57,218 nucleotides of DNA from Syntrophaceae bacterium UBA6109 (GTDB lineage: Bacteria; Desulfobacterota; Syntrophia; Syntrophales; UBA6109), in the NCBI GenBank assembly GCA_002428445.1, contig DIWJ01000027.1, positions 1-57,218 on the forward strand. The letters run 5' to 3'. The translations under genes were made by a program, and so were the position numbers. Positions 18,049 to 26,548 of this stretch are shown here, piece after piece; position 1 is the first letter of the stretch; each line of letters opens with the position of its first letter. Under the pieces are notes generated by a model that was not told where the DNA came from, searched no databases, and saw nothing but the letters and a program-made list of their open reading frames with translations.

Positions 18049-18759
18049 ATGAGCAGAAGTTTTTTCAGGGTTTCCGCTCGTTCGGGTTGCCTGATTTCTC
18101 TCGTCTTGTCCCTCTTGCTCATGACCGCCTGTTCTTACCGCGAGGGAGCTTCCGTTACTCTCCACCGTGACGGGGAGACGGCGCTCCGAAAGATCGCTGT
18201 TCTTCCATTCCAATCGCTTGTTCCCGAAACAGGTTCATCGGGGGCGAATGTCACTTGTCCTATTTGCGGCGCCGCTTTCCATACGGAACCGGTCTCCGGC
18301 GATGCTCATCCGGAAAGGACTGTCGAAAGGATTTTCCTGAAAAAACTGGAGCCAAAGACGAAGATCGAACTCCTCGCCGGCGAGAAGGTTGCTGGGATCT
18401 ACCAGCGGGTTCATATGGACTCTCTCAAGAAGGTGCCGCTTTCTGTCATCAAAGAGGTCGGTGACGCCCTTGGCGCGGATGGCGTGGTTGCCGGCTATGT
18501 CTTCCGCTTCCGCGAGCGGAAGGGGTTCGCCTATTCGGCGGAACGTCCGGCTTCTGTCGCTTTCGAAATTCACCTCATTCGCAGCAGCGATGCCGTGATC
18601 GTTTGGAAGGGGACCTACGACCGAACACAGAGTTCGCTCATGGAAAACCTTCTGCAAATATCCTCCTTCTATCGGGAGCGCGGTCAGTGGGTCACCGCGG
18701 AAGAACTGACGGAAGCGGGGATCGAGGAAATCGTGACGTCGTTTCCGATGCCGCAATGA
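18049..18759 (+). CDS. Putative lipoprotein inserted in the his operon
   Basis: 236 residues, starting at the ATG at 18049, eight bases after AGGGAGG. A signal peptide ends in a lipobox (LLLMTAC, Cys28). The mature part begins with KIAVLPFQ and has a mixed alpha/beta pattern, with LGADGVVAGYVFRFRERKG near residues 145-163. This resembles the general layout of LpoB/GNA1162-type outer-membrane lipoproteins, but I cannot assign a family. An unusual CPIC motif (Cys70, Cys73, with His78 nearby) follows the first strand and could bind a metal or form a disulfide. It lies between hisB and hisA with normal ribosome sites, so it is probably co-transcribed; a histidine role is not implied. Confidence 0.75.
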   Translation: MSRSFFRVSARSGCLISLVLSLLLMTACSYREGASVTLHRDGETALRKIAVLPFQSLVPETGSSGANVTCPICGAAFHTEPVSGDAHPERTVERIFLKKLEPKTKIELLAGEKVAGIYQRVHMDSLKKVPLSVIKEVGDALGADGVVAGYVFRFRERKGFAYSAERPASVAFEIHLIRSSDAVIVWKGTYDRTQSSLMENLLQISSFYRERGQWVTAEELTEAGIEEIVTSFPMPQ

Positions 18760-18865
18760 GACTGTGCCGTCCCCCCAATATGCCTGAAAACGGGTTCGCG
18801 GTGAATCTGCTTGTTCTGCTTCAAACTGCCGAGGATGTGGGGCTTGCCATGACCAGGGAGGATTC

Positions 18866-19609
18866 TTGATCGTCATTCCTGCGATAGATATAAAAGACGG
18901 TCAGTGCGTTCGTCTGAACCAAGGCGATTTTCAGCGTGTGACCGTTTTTCCCAACTTGCCTGTTCAGATGGCCACAATCTGGGAATCCAAGGGCGCGGAA
19001 CGAATCCACGTCGTTGACCTCGACGGCTCCGTCGCCGGCGAACCCCGGAACGAAGAGGTCATCCGCTCCATTGTGGAAGCGGTGTCCATACCGATTCAGG
19101 TAGGCGGCGGAATCCGCAGCATGAAGACCATCGAGCGGTACCTGGACATGGGAGTTCGATGGGTCATCGTGGGTACGGCGGCGCTTCGCGATGAAGCCAT
19201 GGTGCGGCAGGCTTGCCGGAAGTACCCGGATTCCGTCATCCTCGCGGTCGACGCACGGGACGGCGGAGTCGCGGTCCAGGGATGGACGGAGAAGACGGAA
19301 GTGACGGCAGTCGAACTCATGAATCGGTACCGGGGGATTCCTTTTGCGGCCGCTGTATATACGGACATCCGGCGGGACGGAATGGAAGCCGGCGTCAACA
19401 TCGAACAGACCGATGCCTTTGCCCGCGCCGTCGATATCCCCATCATCGCTTCCGGCGGTGTTGCCGGCGTTGCCGATATCGAGGCGCTGAGCAGAATCGA
19501 AGAGAGCGGCGTCATCGGCGTTGTGGTGGGGAAGGCCCTGTATACGGGCGCCCTGCCGTTGGAAACGGCGATTTCAAGGGCCGGGAAGGCGTTCTCCCGA
19601 GTTCGATAA
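18866..19609 (+). CDS. hisA: Phosphoribosylformimino-5-aminoimidazole carboxamide ribotide isomerase
   Basis: Fourth step of histidine synthesis, an Amadori rearrangement in a TIM barrel. The 247-residue protein has both phosphate loops and the catalytic Asp residues: PAIDIKDGQCVRL, VGGGIRS, YTDIRRDGM and IASGGVAGVADI. The start is a TTG preceded by AGGGAGG; no ATG in frame is available upstream. hisF, hisH, hisC and hisD are not in the window, so the his genes are split in this genome. Confidence 0.95.
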   Translation: MIVIPAIDIKDGQCVRLNQGDFQRVTVFPNLPVQMATIWESKGAERIHVVDLDGSVAGEPRNEEVIRSIVEAVSIPIQVGGGIRSMKTIERYLDMGVRWVIVGTAALRDEAMVRQACRKYPDSVILAVDARDGGVAVQGWTEKTEVTAVELMNRYRGIPFAAAVYTDIRRDGMEAGVNIEQTDAFARAVDIPIIASGGVAGVADIEALSRIEESGVIGVVVGKALYTGALPLETAISRAGKAFSRVR

Positions 19610-19783
19610 CCGTGCATTTCCGGGCCGACGTTCCACCAGGGTCTTCCCGGCAGATGGAAAAGAACCTCTCCTGAGGAAGGTCCGCTGCTTGGTCGGAGAC
19701 GATGTCGTTCACCGATTTCACGATCCGGCATCTCCCTGCCTGTCTTTGAAACGGGTGATGCGCGGATCGATGGAGGTGCTGGA

Positions 19784-20128
19784 ATGGAAGAATGCGTCTT
19801 TTGCAGGATTGTCAAGGGGGAGATCCCGAGCGAAAAAGTTTACGAGGACGGGGATGTGCTGGCGTTCGAAGACATTCATCCCATGGCGCCCGTGCATGTT
19901 ATCGTGATTCCCAAACGCCACGTGGCGACCCTGATGGATCTCAAGTCCGATCTGTCCGGGATCATGACCGCCATGTACCGGGGCGCCCAGGAAACCGCCA
20001 GACGCAAGGGGATCGATCAACGGGGTTTCCGGACCGTCATTAACTGCAACCCGGAGGGAGGGCAGATCGTTTATCACCTGCACATGCACGTTCTGGGGGG
20101 AACGAGACTGAAGGACGATCTCGCCTGA
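19784..20128 (+). CDS. HIT-family (HINT-like) nucleotide hydrolase
   Basis: A 114-residue histidine-triad protein: N-terminal CVFCRIVKGEIPSEKVYED and the active-site triad HLHMHVLGG near the C-terminus. HINT enzymes hydrolyse nucleoside phosphoramidates such as AMP-lysine; the physiological substrate is usually unclear. The ATG follows GGAGG. It lies 174 bases after hisA and just upstream of yqeY; the two intergenic zones suggest its own transcript. Confidence 0.93.
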   Translation: MEECVFCRIVKGEIPSEKVYEDGDVLAFEDIHPMAPVHVIVIPKRHVATLMDLKSDLSGIMTAMYRGAQETARRKGIDQRGFRTVINCNPEGGQIVYHLHMHVLGGTRLKDDLA

Positions 20129-20141
20129 TCCGAGCAGCCGG

Positions 20142-20169
20142 TTGACAAAACCGCAGGAATTTCTAATTT
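20142..20169 (+). promoter_or_regulatory. Possible promoter for yqeY-dnaG-rpoD
   Basis: A perfect TTGACA (20142-20147) is followed after 16 bases by TAATTT. The -10 match is weak. It lies in the 177-base gap before yqeY, where the macromolecular-synthesis operon promoter is expected. Confidence 0.35.
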
Positions 20170-20305
20170 GGTACCGACAAAATTCCCCGTTAAGAGCGCG
20201 TGCTGATGCCCATACCCGATTTGGCAGAGAACTCCGAACCGGCAGACGCATTGGCCATGGACGAGATATTGGGGATATCGATATCCATCGAGACGGAGGG
20301 ACAGG

Positions 20306-20761
20306 ATGACTTCTTTTAGGGATAACCTGGAAAAGGAGATGGTTGCGGCGGCGAAGACGAGGGACAAGGAACGGCTTTCTGCGCTGAGGATGGTGATGGC
20401 GGCCCTCAAGAACAAGGAGATCGATCTTCGGCGCGGCCTCAATGAGGCGGAGGTTCTTCAACTGCTGTCCGGGCTGGTCAAGCAACGCAAAGATTCCATC
20501 GAGCAATTCGCGAAGGGCGGAAGGAAGGATCTGGTCGAAAAGGAGACCCGTGAACTGCAGGTGATCCAGGCCTTCATGCCTGCTCAGATGACGGATGAGG
20601 AGATCACCCGGCACGTGGATGAGGCGATCGCCGAGGTAGGCGCCGCGACTGTCAAGGATATGGGGAAGGTCATGAAGGTTCTCATGCCGAAGGTCGCCGG
20701 CAGAGTCGACGGGAAGTCGCTCAACGAAAAGGTGAAGGCCCGCTTGTCGACGGAGTCTTGA
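20306..20761 (+). CDS. yqeY: GatB/YqeY domain protein
   Basis: A 151-residue helical protein homologous to the tail of the GatB amidotransferase subunit: LKNKEIDLRRGLNEAEVLQL, FMPAQMTDEEI, VKDMGKVMKVLMPKVAGRVD. Its function in translation is not settled; it may bind tRNA. It sits upstream of dnaG and rpoD as in many Gram-negatives, though the usual rpsU partner is missing here. The start follows ACGGAGGGACAGG. Confidence 0.93.
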   Translation: MTSFRDNLEKEMVAAAKTRDKERLSALRMVMAALKNKEIDLRRGLNEAEVLQLLSGLVKQRKDSIEQFAKGGRKDLVEKETRELQVIQAFMPAQMTDEEITRHVDEAIAEVGAATVKDMGKVMKVLMPKVAGRVDGKSLNEKVKARLSTES

Positions 20762-20826
20762 CCGGTTCCGAGGGAAGACGACAATTTCCCGGTTTTTTTT
20801 CGGACGGGAGTGGGGACAGATAAGAC

Positions 20827-22614
20827 GTGAACAGATCCATTCCACCGGAAATCGTTGAAGAGGTGAAGAATCGGACGGATATCCTGTCGCTCGTGTCGGA
20901 GTATGTCACACTGAGGAAGGCAGGCCGGAATTATGTCGGGCTCTGCCCATTTCACAAGGAAAAGACCCCTTCCTTCAGCGTCAATCAGGACAAGCAAATC
21001 TTCTATTGCTTCGGATGCGGGGAAGGTGGGAACGCGCTGACGTTCCTCATGAAGATCAATTCCATGGCCTTTCCCGAGGCGGTTCGGCAGCTGGCCCGGA
21101 AGGCGGGAGTCCGCATTCCCGAAAAACCCCTGACCAAGGAGGACCGGGAGCGATTTTCCCAGCGGGAACAGCTTTTCCGCCTGAATGAAGTCGTTGCCGA
21201 ATTCTATGAAAGGAATATGCTGTCGGCGGTCGGCGAACGCGCGCGAGTTTACATCCGGGACCGCGGGATCGATCCGAAGACCGCAAAAGCCTTCCGCCTC
21301 GGCTATGCACCGGAAGGGTGGAAGGCCTTATACGAATACCTTTCGAAGAAAGGCGTTCCCCTGAAACTCGCGGAGGAGGCCGGATTGATTCTGCCCCGGT
21401 CAGACGGGTCCACCTATTATGACCGGTTTCGCGGACGCCTGATGTTCCCGATTGAAGATGTACAGGGACATATCGTGGCTTTCGGAGGCCGGATTCTGGG
21501 AGATGGCGAACCCAAGTATATGAATTCTCCGGAGTCGCCCGTCTACATCAAGGGGAAGAATCTGTATGGGCTGGGCAAGGCGAGGGAGGAAATCCGCGGC
21601 AGGGGATCTGCCGTTCTCGTCGAGGGTTACTTCGATTTTTTGTCGCTCTGGAATGCCGGGATTCGCAACGTCGTCGCGTCGCTCGGCACGGCGCTGACCA
21701 GGGAGCACGTCGATCTCCTGCGGCGCTTCACGGGGCAGATTGCGGCCGTCTTCGATCCGGATGAGGCGGGGCGAAAGGCCCTCGCCCGAAGCATCGAGCT
21801 TCTCATCGCGGGTAATCTGGAGGCGAAGGCAGTCGTGCTTCCCGATGGGCTGGATCCCGACGCCTTCGTTCGAAAAAAGGGGAGAGAGGAATTCGAGTCC
21901 ATCCTGGACCATGCGGACAACATGGTCGATTACTATATCGATTCCGTCTTGAAATCGGAAGGTTCCATCGTCGGCGACCGGAGGGCGTTTCGCGAGGCCG
22001 CGGCCTTCATCGTCCGCTTCGATGATGCCGTCGTCAGGGATCTTTTTGTCAAGCGTGTCGCGGAGCGTCTCGGAGTCGACGAGTTCCTCCTGAAAAAAGA
22101 GGTGCAAACAGGTCGGTCCGCTGGAGGCTCTGCGGAAAAGAGCTCCGAGGCGCCATCGGCGAAGACGGGGGATCCGTCTGACGCCCTCGAATTGAAGATC
22201 ATTCGCATGATGCTTCAATACCCGGACCGGATTCCGGCGGCGGCGGAATCCGGCATCCTGCAGTACCTCAAGGAGGAGGATGCGGGGGCCGTCGCCAAGG
22301 CCATCATCGATTCGCGGCGATCGGTTGGAAAAGTCGATGTCGCTTCATTGGTGGACGGTTTTCGGCAACCGGACGACCGTCGGAGGATGATGCAATGGAT
22401 TATGGAAAAGGAAGCCCCCCTTGAGGAACAGGTGATCGATCAGATGTTCGCCGACGCGATCCGGCAGCTCAAAAAAAGATGGTACAGGGATCGGCACAAG
22501 GAATTGAAATTGAAGCTCGGAAAGGCGGAACGCGCCGGAGATGATGAAATGTGCCATTCCCTGTTGACAGAAATACAACGCCTGTCCAGTGAAGAGACAT
22601 CCCTTCGCGTATAG
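20827..22614 (+). CDS. dnaG: DNA primase
   Basis: Synthesises RNA primers at the replication fork together with the DnaB helicase. 595 residues. The CHC2 zinc site is Cys40, His43, Cys61, Cys64 (CPFHKEKTPSF and CFGCGEGG). The TOPRIM catalytic core has VLVEGYFDFLSLW (Glu) and FDPDEAGRKAL (the DxD). The C-terminal helicase-binding region is present but diverged. The start is GTG with a weak GGGGA upstream. rpoD follows closely, in the standard yqeY-dnaG-rpoD order. Confidence 0.97.
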   Translation: MNRSIPPEIVEEVKNRTDILSLVSEYVTLRKAGRNYVGLCPFHKEKTPSFSVNQDKQIFYCFGCGEGGNALTFLMKINSMAFPEAVRQLARKAGVRIPEKPLTKEDRERFSQREQLFRLNEVVAEFYERNMLSAVGERARVYIRDRGIDPKTAKAFRLGYAPEGWKALYEYLSKKGVPLKLAEEAGLILPRSDGSTYYDRFRGRLMFPIEDVQGHIVAFGGRILGDGEPKYMNSPESPVYIKGKNLYGLGKAREEIRGRGSAVLVEGYFDFLSLWNAGIRNVVASLGTALTREHVDLLRRFTGQIAAVFDPDEAGRKALARSIELLIAGNLEAKAVVLPDGLDPDAFVRKKGREEFESILDHADNMVDYYIDSVLKSEGSIVGDRRAFREAAAFIVRFDDAVVRDLFVKRVAERLGVDEFLLKKEVQTGRSAGGSAEKSSEAPSAKTGDPSDALELKIIRMMLQYPDRIPAAAESGILQYLKEEDAGAVAKAIIDSRRSVGKVDVASLVDGFRQPDDRRRMMQWIMEKEAPLEEQVIDQMFADAIRQLKKRWYRDRHKELKLKLGKAERAGDDEMCHSLLTEIQRLSSEETSLRV

Positions 22615-22686
22615 AAGAGGCGAAACATGACAAAGATTCCATCCCGCTCGCGCAACAGAACACATTCTTCCACAGGAGAAACCGAC

Positions 22687-24438
22687 ATGGCCAAAGACGT
22701 GCAATCTGAAGAATTTAAAAAATTGATCTCCCTCGGTGAAGAGAAGGGATTTCTGACCTATGACGACGTGAACGACCTGCTGCCCTCCGATGTCGTTTCC
22801 TCGGAACAAATCGACGACATCATCATGCTTTTCGGAGAGAAGAACATCGATATCATCGATACGGATAAGGGTGAGAAGCTGGTGGTGAAGAAAGCCGCCG
22901 AAGAGAGAATCGAGGTCAAGGGAGAGGACCTGCTCAGCCTGGTTTCCGCAGTGGGGAAGACGGGAGATCCCGTCAAGATGTACCTCCGGGAGATGGGGCT
23001 CGTTTCCCTGCTGAGCCGGGAAGGGGAAGTGGAGATCGCCAAGAAGATCGAAGAAGGGAAGAGGGACAGCATGGAAGCAGTCTTCAGCGTGCCGCTGTCC
23101 GTAAACTATGTGGTCGAACTCGGGAAGAAACTCAAAACCGGCGACATCCGGATTAAGAATATCGTCGACAATCTGGAGGACGAAGAAGGGTTCGTCGAGG
23201 AGGATCTTCACCGGGACCGCGTTGTGAAACTCATTGACCGGATCACCGCACTGGACCGGAAGAGCGAGGCGTTGCGGAACAAGCTGAAAGCGAAACGCCT
23301 GCGGGAAAAAGACCGGAATCTCCTGAAAGCCGAAATCGACAAGAATTTCAGCGGCATTATCCGCCTTTCCCGGAAGGTGAGGTTCAGCAAGCGTCAGATC
23401 GACAAAATGGTCTTGAAGCTCAAGCATCACCTCCTGGAGATCGACAAGCTGGACCGCGAAATTCAGAAGTTCAAGGCGGAATCGGGATTGTCCCTGGTGG
23501 AAATGGAACGCGCCTGGGCGAAAATGAAGAAAAACCCCAAGGTGGAAATCCGCAATGCGTCGGGGAGGCGAATCTCCCTGCAGAAACTGGCTGTCTGCCA
23601 GGAGATGATGCGGGAATTCAACGGCAAGTCGAAGAAGATTTCCCGGGACGTGGGGATGCCGCCCACGCTGTTGAGAAAAGCCGTCGAGATCATCGACGAT
23701 GGAGAACTGAAGGCCGAAACAGCCAAACGAAAACTGGTGGAGGCGAACCTGCGGCTTGTCGTGAGCATCGCCAAGAAGTATACGAACCGGGGCCTTCAGT
23801 TCCTCGATCTTATTCAAGAGGGCAATATCGGCCTGATGAAGGCCGTCGATAAGTTCGAATACCAGCGCGGGTACAAATTTTCCACCTATGCGACCTGGTG
23901 GATACGGCAGGCGATCACACGGGCGATCGCGGATCAGGCGAGAACCATACGGATCCCCGTTCATATGATTGAAACCATCAACAAGCTGATTCGGACGTCC
24001 CGTTATCTTGTGCAGGAACTGGGGAGAGAACCGACTCCGGAAGAAATCGCCAAGAAGATGGAATATCCGCTCGAGAAGGTTCGCAAGGTCCTCAAAATCG
24101 CAAAAGAACCCATCTCCCTCGAAACACCGATTGGAGAAGAGGAGGATAGTCATCTCGGAGATTTTATCGAAGACAAGAAGATCATGTCGCCCTCGGAGGC
24201 GACCATCAGCATGGATCTGGCGGAGCAGACGCGGAAGATTCTGTCCACGCTGACGCCCAGGGAGGAAAAGGTCCTGCGCATGCGCTTCGGAATCAGCGAG
24301 AGGATGGACTATTCCAGCGATGAGATGAAGGAGCAGCTCGAAATGAATCGTGAGCCGGTGAAAGTTCTTGAGGCCCCCGGCCCGCGAAAGCTGAGGAATC
24401 CCTCGAGGCGCAGGCCCTTGAAGCCCGCGGCGAAATAA
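22687..24438 (+). CDS. rpoD: RNA polymerase sigma70 factor RpoD with aberrant region 4.2
   Basis: Primary-type sigma factor of 583 residues. Region 1.1 is normal ([20 protein letters not shown]). Regions 2.1-2.4 are canonical ([40 protein letters not shown]), as are region 3 and 4.1. Region 4.2, which reads the -35 box, is not: in place of the near-invariant [21 protein letters not shown] it reads [21 protein letters not shown]. This puts prolines at 557, 564 and 566 (E. coli R586, K593, L595), Lys559 at R588 and Val560 at Q589. The frame is unbroken and RKLR resumes, so it is substitution, not frameshift. ATG 22687 has AGGAGA; ATG 22627 with GAGG is an alternative that adds 20 residues. Confidence 0.93.
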   Translation: MAKDVQSEEFKKLISLGEEKGFLTYDDVNDLLPSDVVSSEQIDDIIMLFGEKNIDIIDTDKGEKLVVKKAAEERIEVKGEDLLSLVSAVGKTGDPVKMYLREMGLVSLLSREGEVEIAKKIEEGKRDSMEAVFSVPLSVNYVVELGKKLKTGDIRIKNIVDNLEDEEGFVEEDLHRDRVVKLIDRITALDRKSEALRNKLKAKRLREKDRNLLKAEIDKNFSGIIRLSRKVRFSKRQIDKMVLKLKHHLLEIDKLDREIQKFKAESGLSLVEMERAWAKMKKNPKVEIRNASGRRISLQKLAVCQEMMREFNGKSKKISRDVGMPPTLLRKAVEIIDDGELKAETAKRKLVEANLRLVVSIAKKYTNRGLQFLDLIQEGNIGLMKAVDKFEYQRGYKFSTYATWWIRQAITRAIADQARTIRIPVHMIETINKLIRTSRYLVQELGREPTPEEIAKKMEYPLEKVRKVLKIAKEPISLETPIGEEEDSHLGDFIEDKKIMSPSEATISMDLAEQTRKILSTLTPREEKVLRMRFGISERMDYSSDEMKEQLEMNREPVKVLEAPGPRKLRNPSRRRPLKPAAK

Positions 24439-24599
24439 GATATTGACAAGGTCCGGAAATCGGGATAGCAAAGGACCCTGTTTTTTGCGGAGAGGCTGCC
24501 TGAAAAAAGGCGGCGACATCACCGAGCGGGGACCGTTCTTGCTGGAATCGAAGGCGCTCCCGGGCAGGTTCCGAGGAGCGATTCCTCAGAGAAGATCGA

Positions 24600-24675
24600 G
24601 GGCCCATAGCTCAATTGGAAGAGCCACCGGCTCATAACCGGTCGGTCCCTGGTTCGAACCCAGGTGGGCCCACCA
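24600..24675 (+). tRNA. tRNA with CAT anticodon, probably tRNA-Ile2 (lysidine-modified)
   Basis: A full 76-base cloverleaf: acceptor GGGCCCA / TGGGCCC, D stem GCTC/GAGC, anticodon stem ACCGG/CCGGT with loop CTCATAA (CAT at 24633-24635), T arm CCTGG-TTCGAAC-CCAGG, and an encoded CCA end (24673-24675). The loop CTCATAA is typical of the minor isoleucine tRNA, whose C34 is changed to lysidine by TilS. Elongator tRNA-Met cannot be fully excluded by eye. Confidence 0.95.
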
Positions 24676-24821
24676 TTGAATTGCTTGGTACACGAGGGAC
24701 TTTCCATGCGGACAGCGGAGCGTTTCGCGGCAGGCAGACGGTCTGGGGTCTCGGCCGGCCTCATGTCGAGAACTTTGCAGCACAAGTCCGGCATCATCGC
24801 ACTGAAGCCGGTCTCCCCGTC

Positions 24822-24850
24822 AAAATGCACCGCAGCCGGTGCATTTTTTT
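24822..24850 (+). terminator. Intrinsic terminator downstream of the tRNA
   Basis: Stem AAAATGCACCG / CGGTGCATTTT with loop CAGC, followed by a continuous T run (about eight T). It lies about 150 bases after the tRNA and 50 bases before the zinc-ribbon gene. The stretch between tRNA and hairpin shows no gene. Confidence 0.85.
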
Positions 24851-24900
24851 TGTCCGCAAAATTCGTTGCACCATACTGAACACACCCAGGGGGTCATGCT

Positions 24901-25617
24901 TTGAGAGAAGAATTGGTCTTGTTGATCGAATTGCAGAAAAGCGATTCGGCCATGAGCAGAATCCATGTGAAGAAGAAGGAATTGCCCGAGAGGCTTGCGA
25001 AGCTTGAAGAAGAATTTCGCGCCGTTCAAAGTCTCGTCGATGAAACGAAGAACCGATTGGATGCTCTGCAGAAGGACCGGGCGGAAAAGGAAGGGCGCCT
25101 GAAGAAGGACGGCGACGCCCTGCGGAAGGCCAAGGATCGTCTGAACGATGTCAAGACGAACAAGGAATACCAGGCTGTACTGAAGGAAATCGAAACGATG
25201 GAGTCCATGAGCGGCCGCATTGAAGACGAGGTCATCTCTCTTCTCGAAGACATCGACCGCATCAAGGCGGAATGCCAGGAGCAGGAAACCGGCCTCCAGG
25301 CGCATTGCGGGCGGTTCGAAGAGGAGAAGACACAGATTGAAGGGGAAATCGCATCTCTGGATGCGGAGCTTGCGGATATCCAGGCGCAGAACCAGGAACT
25401 GAGGAAAAAGGTTCCCCCGGAGATGCTGAAGAAATATGAGATGATCAAACATCTGCACCGGGGCGTGGCCGTGGTTTCCGTTTGGAAAGAGATCTGCGGC
25501 GGATGCCATATGAACATTCCCCCGCAGCAGTACAACGAAATGCAGAGGAACATGGAGATCATTCATTGCCCGAACTGCAGCCGGTTCCTCTACCGGCAGG
25601 ACCCGGGAGAGAAATGA
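24901..25617 (+). CDS. C4-type zinc-ribbon coiled-coil protein (CT398-like)
   Basis: 238 residues. A long coiled coil spans about residues 15-180 (for example KRKKELPERLAKLEEEF-type heptads from residue 20). A C-terminal zinc ribbon with CGGC and CPNC pairs follows (KEICGGCHMNIPP, IIHCPNCSRFLY). Proteins of this family are conserved beside rnhA in many deltaproteobacteria; a link to RNA or secretion has been proposed for homologues but the role is unsettled. The start is TTG at 24901 with AGGGGGT upstream; the nearby ATG runs straight into a stop. It overlaps the RNase H start as ATGA. Confidence 0.88.
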   Translation: MREELVLLIELQKSDSAMSRIHVKKKELPERLAKLEEEFRAVQSLVDETKNRLDALQKDRAEKEGRLKKDGDALRKAKDRLNDVKTNKEYQAVLKEIETMESMSGRIEDEVISLLEDIDRIKAECQEQETGLQAHCGRFEEEKTQIEGEIASLDAELADIQAQNQELRKKVPPEMLKKYEMIKHLHRGVAVVSVWKEICGGCHMNIPPQQYNEMQRNMEIIHCPNCSRFLYRQDPGEK

Positions 25618-26072
25618 CGGAGCCCTCTTACACGCTCTTTACGGACGGCGCCTGCAGGGGAAACCCCGGCATCGGCGGGGCCGGCGCCGTGCTGCTGGAC
25701 GAGCGCGGAGAGGTGCTGGCGACGGGGAAGAAGTATCTCGGGCAATGCACCAACAATATTGCCGAATACGAGGCCCTCATCCTGGGGGTGGAGGAGGCTC
25801 TGAACCGCAAGTACCGGCGTCTGCATATCCGGCTGGATTCCGAGTTGCTGGTCAAGCAGGTTCTCGGGGAGTACAAGGTCAAGAATCCCCGTTTGAAGAT
25901 CCTGATGGAAAGACTTCGGCACTTGCTTTCGAAATTGGAAACGTATACCATTCAACACACCGCGAGAGAGGGGAACGCTCTTGCGGATGCGCTGGCCAAC
26001 GAGGCCATCGACGGAGTTGCGGAAGAGACATCTTCCGCGGATGGAGAATGCGTGCCGGACCGGAACAGATGA
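25614..26072 (+). CDS. Ribonuclease HI-type protein
   Basis: 152 residues; cleaves RNA in RNA-DNA hybrids. The carboxylate quartet is visible: FTDGACRGNPGIGGAG (Asp), NNIAEYEALILGVEEAL (Glu), LHIRLDSELLVKQVLG (Asp) and GNALADALANEAID (Asp). It is of the short 'reverse-transcriptase-like' RNase H type found in many bacteria, without the basic handle region. The ATG at 25614 overlaps the previous stop (ATGA). Its last seven codons overlap the predicted 5' strand of RNase P RNA. Confidence 0.93.
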   Translation: MTEPSYTLFTDGACRGNPGIGGAGAVLLDERGEVLATGKKYLGQCTNNIAEYEALILGVEEALNRKYRRLHIRLDSELLVKQVLGEYKVKNPRLKILMERLRHLLSKLETYTIQHTAREGNALADALANEAIDGVAEETSSADGECVPDRNR

Positions 26073-26435
26073 TCGCTTGTCCCCGCAAGGGACGGGAGGA
26101 AAGTCCGAGCTCCAAAGGGCAGGATGGTCGCTAACGGCGACTGGGGGCAACCCTAAGGAAAGTGCAACAGAAAACATACCGCCGCGGGTTTATCCCGGGG
26201 TAAGGGTGAAATGGCGAGGTAAGAGCTCACCAGTTCCCCGGGTGACCGGGGAAGCTTGGCAAACCCCATCCGGAGCAAGACCGAATAGGAGAACGCTTGA
26301 GGGTGGCCCGCCCAAAGTTCTCGGGTTGTGTCGCTTGAGGCGGCGGGCAACCGCCGTCCCAGATGAATGATCATCACCGCTTTTTCGGGCGACCGGAAAG
26401 CGGAACAGAACTCGGCTTACGGGCCGATCCGGCAC
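26052..26435 (+). ncRNA. rnpB: RNase P RNA, bacterial class A
   Basis: Catalytic RNA that matures the 5' end of tRNAs. Universally conserved blocks appear in order: GAGGAAAGTCCGAGCTCC (from 26095), ACAGAAAACATACCGCC (from about 26167), GGTAAGGGTGAAATGGCGAG, and ACAGAACTCGGCTTA (from 26405). The ends are set by the P1 helix: GTGCCGGACCGG at 26052-26063 pairs with CCGATCCGGCAC at 26424-26435, with one G-T pair. About 384 bases long. The 5' strand of P1 lies inside the RNase H reading frame. A strong terminator follows. Confidence 0.95.
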
Positions 26436-26445
26436 CATGTTTTTG

Positions 26446-26484
26446 AGAAGGGTTGATGGCCTATTGCCATCAACCCTTCTTTTG
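26446..26484 (+). terminator. Intrinsic terminator after rnpB
   Basis: A perfect 15-bp stem (26446-26460 with 26466-26480), five-base loop CTATT, then TTTTG. It starts ten bases after the RNase P RNA end and lies between rnpB (plus) and ppdK (minus). Confidence 0.92.
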
Positions 26485-26548
26485 TATGGAGTAAAGGAAA
26501 TTGGAAGCTCTCCGGAGCAAGCTCCGGCGAATGCGCTCGCTGCCGGAT

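Noticed and set aside
16142..19609. Complete histidine operon
   Set aside because: Only hisI, hisG, hisB and hisA are present; hisC, hisD, hisE, hisF and hisH are not in the window.
20206..20319. 37-codon open frame ending inside the start of yqeY
   Set aside because: No ribosome site and a composition dominated by acidic residues without a recognisable pattern; a chance frame of this length is plausible.
24298..24438. Frameshift as the explanation for the odd RpoD C-terminus
   Set aside because: Conserved residues (RE, EA, RKLR, PSR) stay aligned in one frame on both sides; neither other frame restores the canonical helix.
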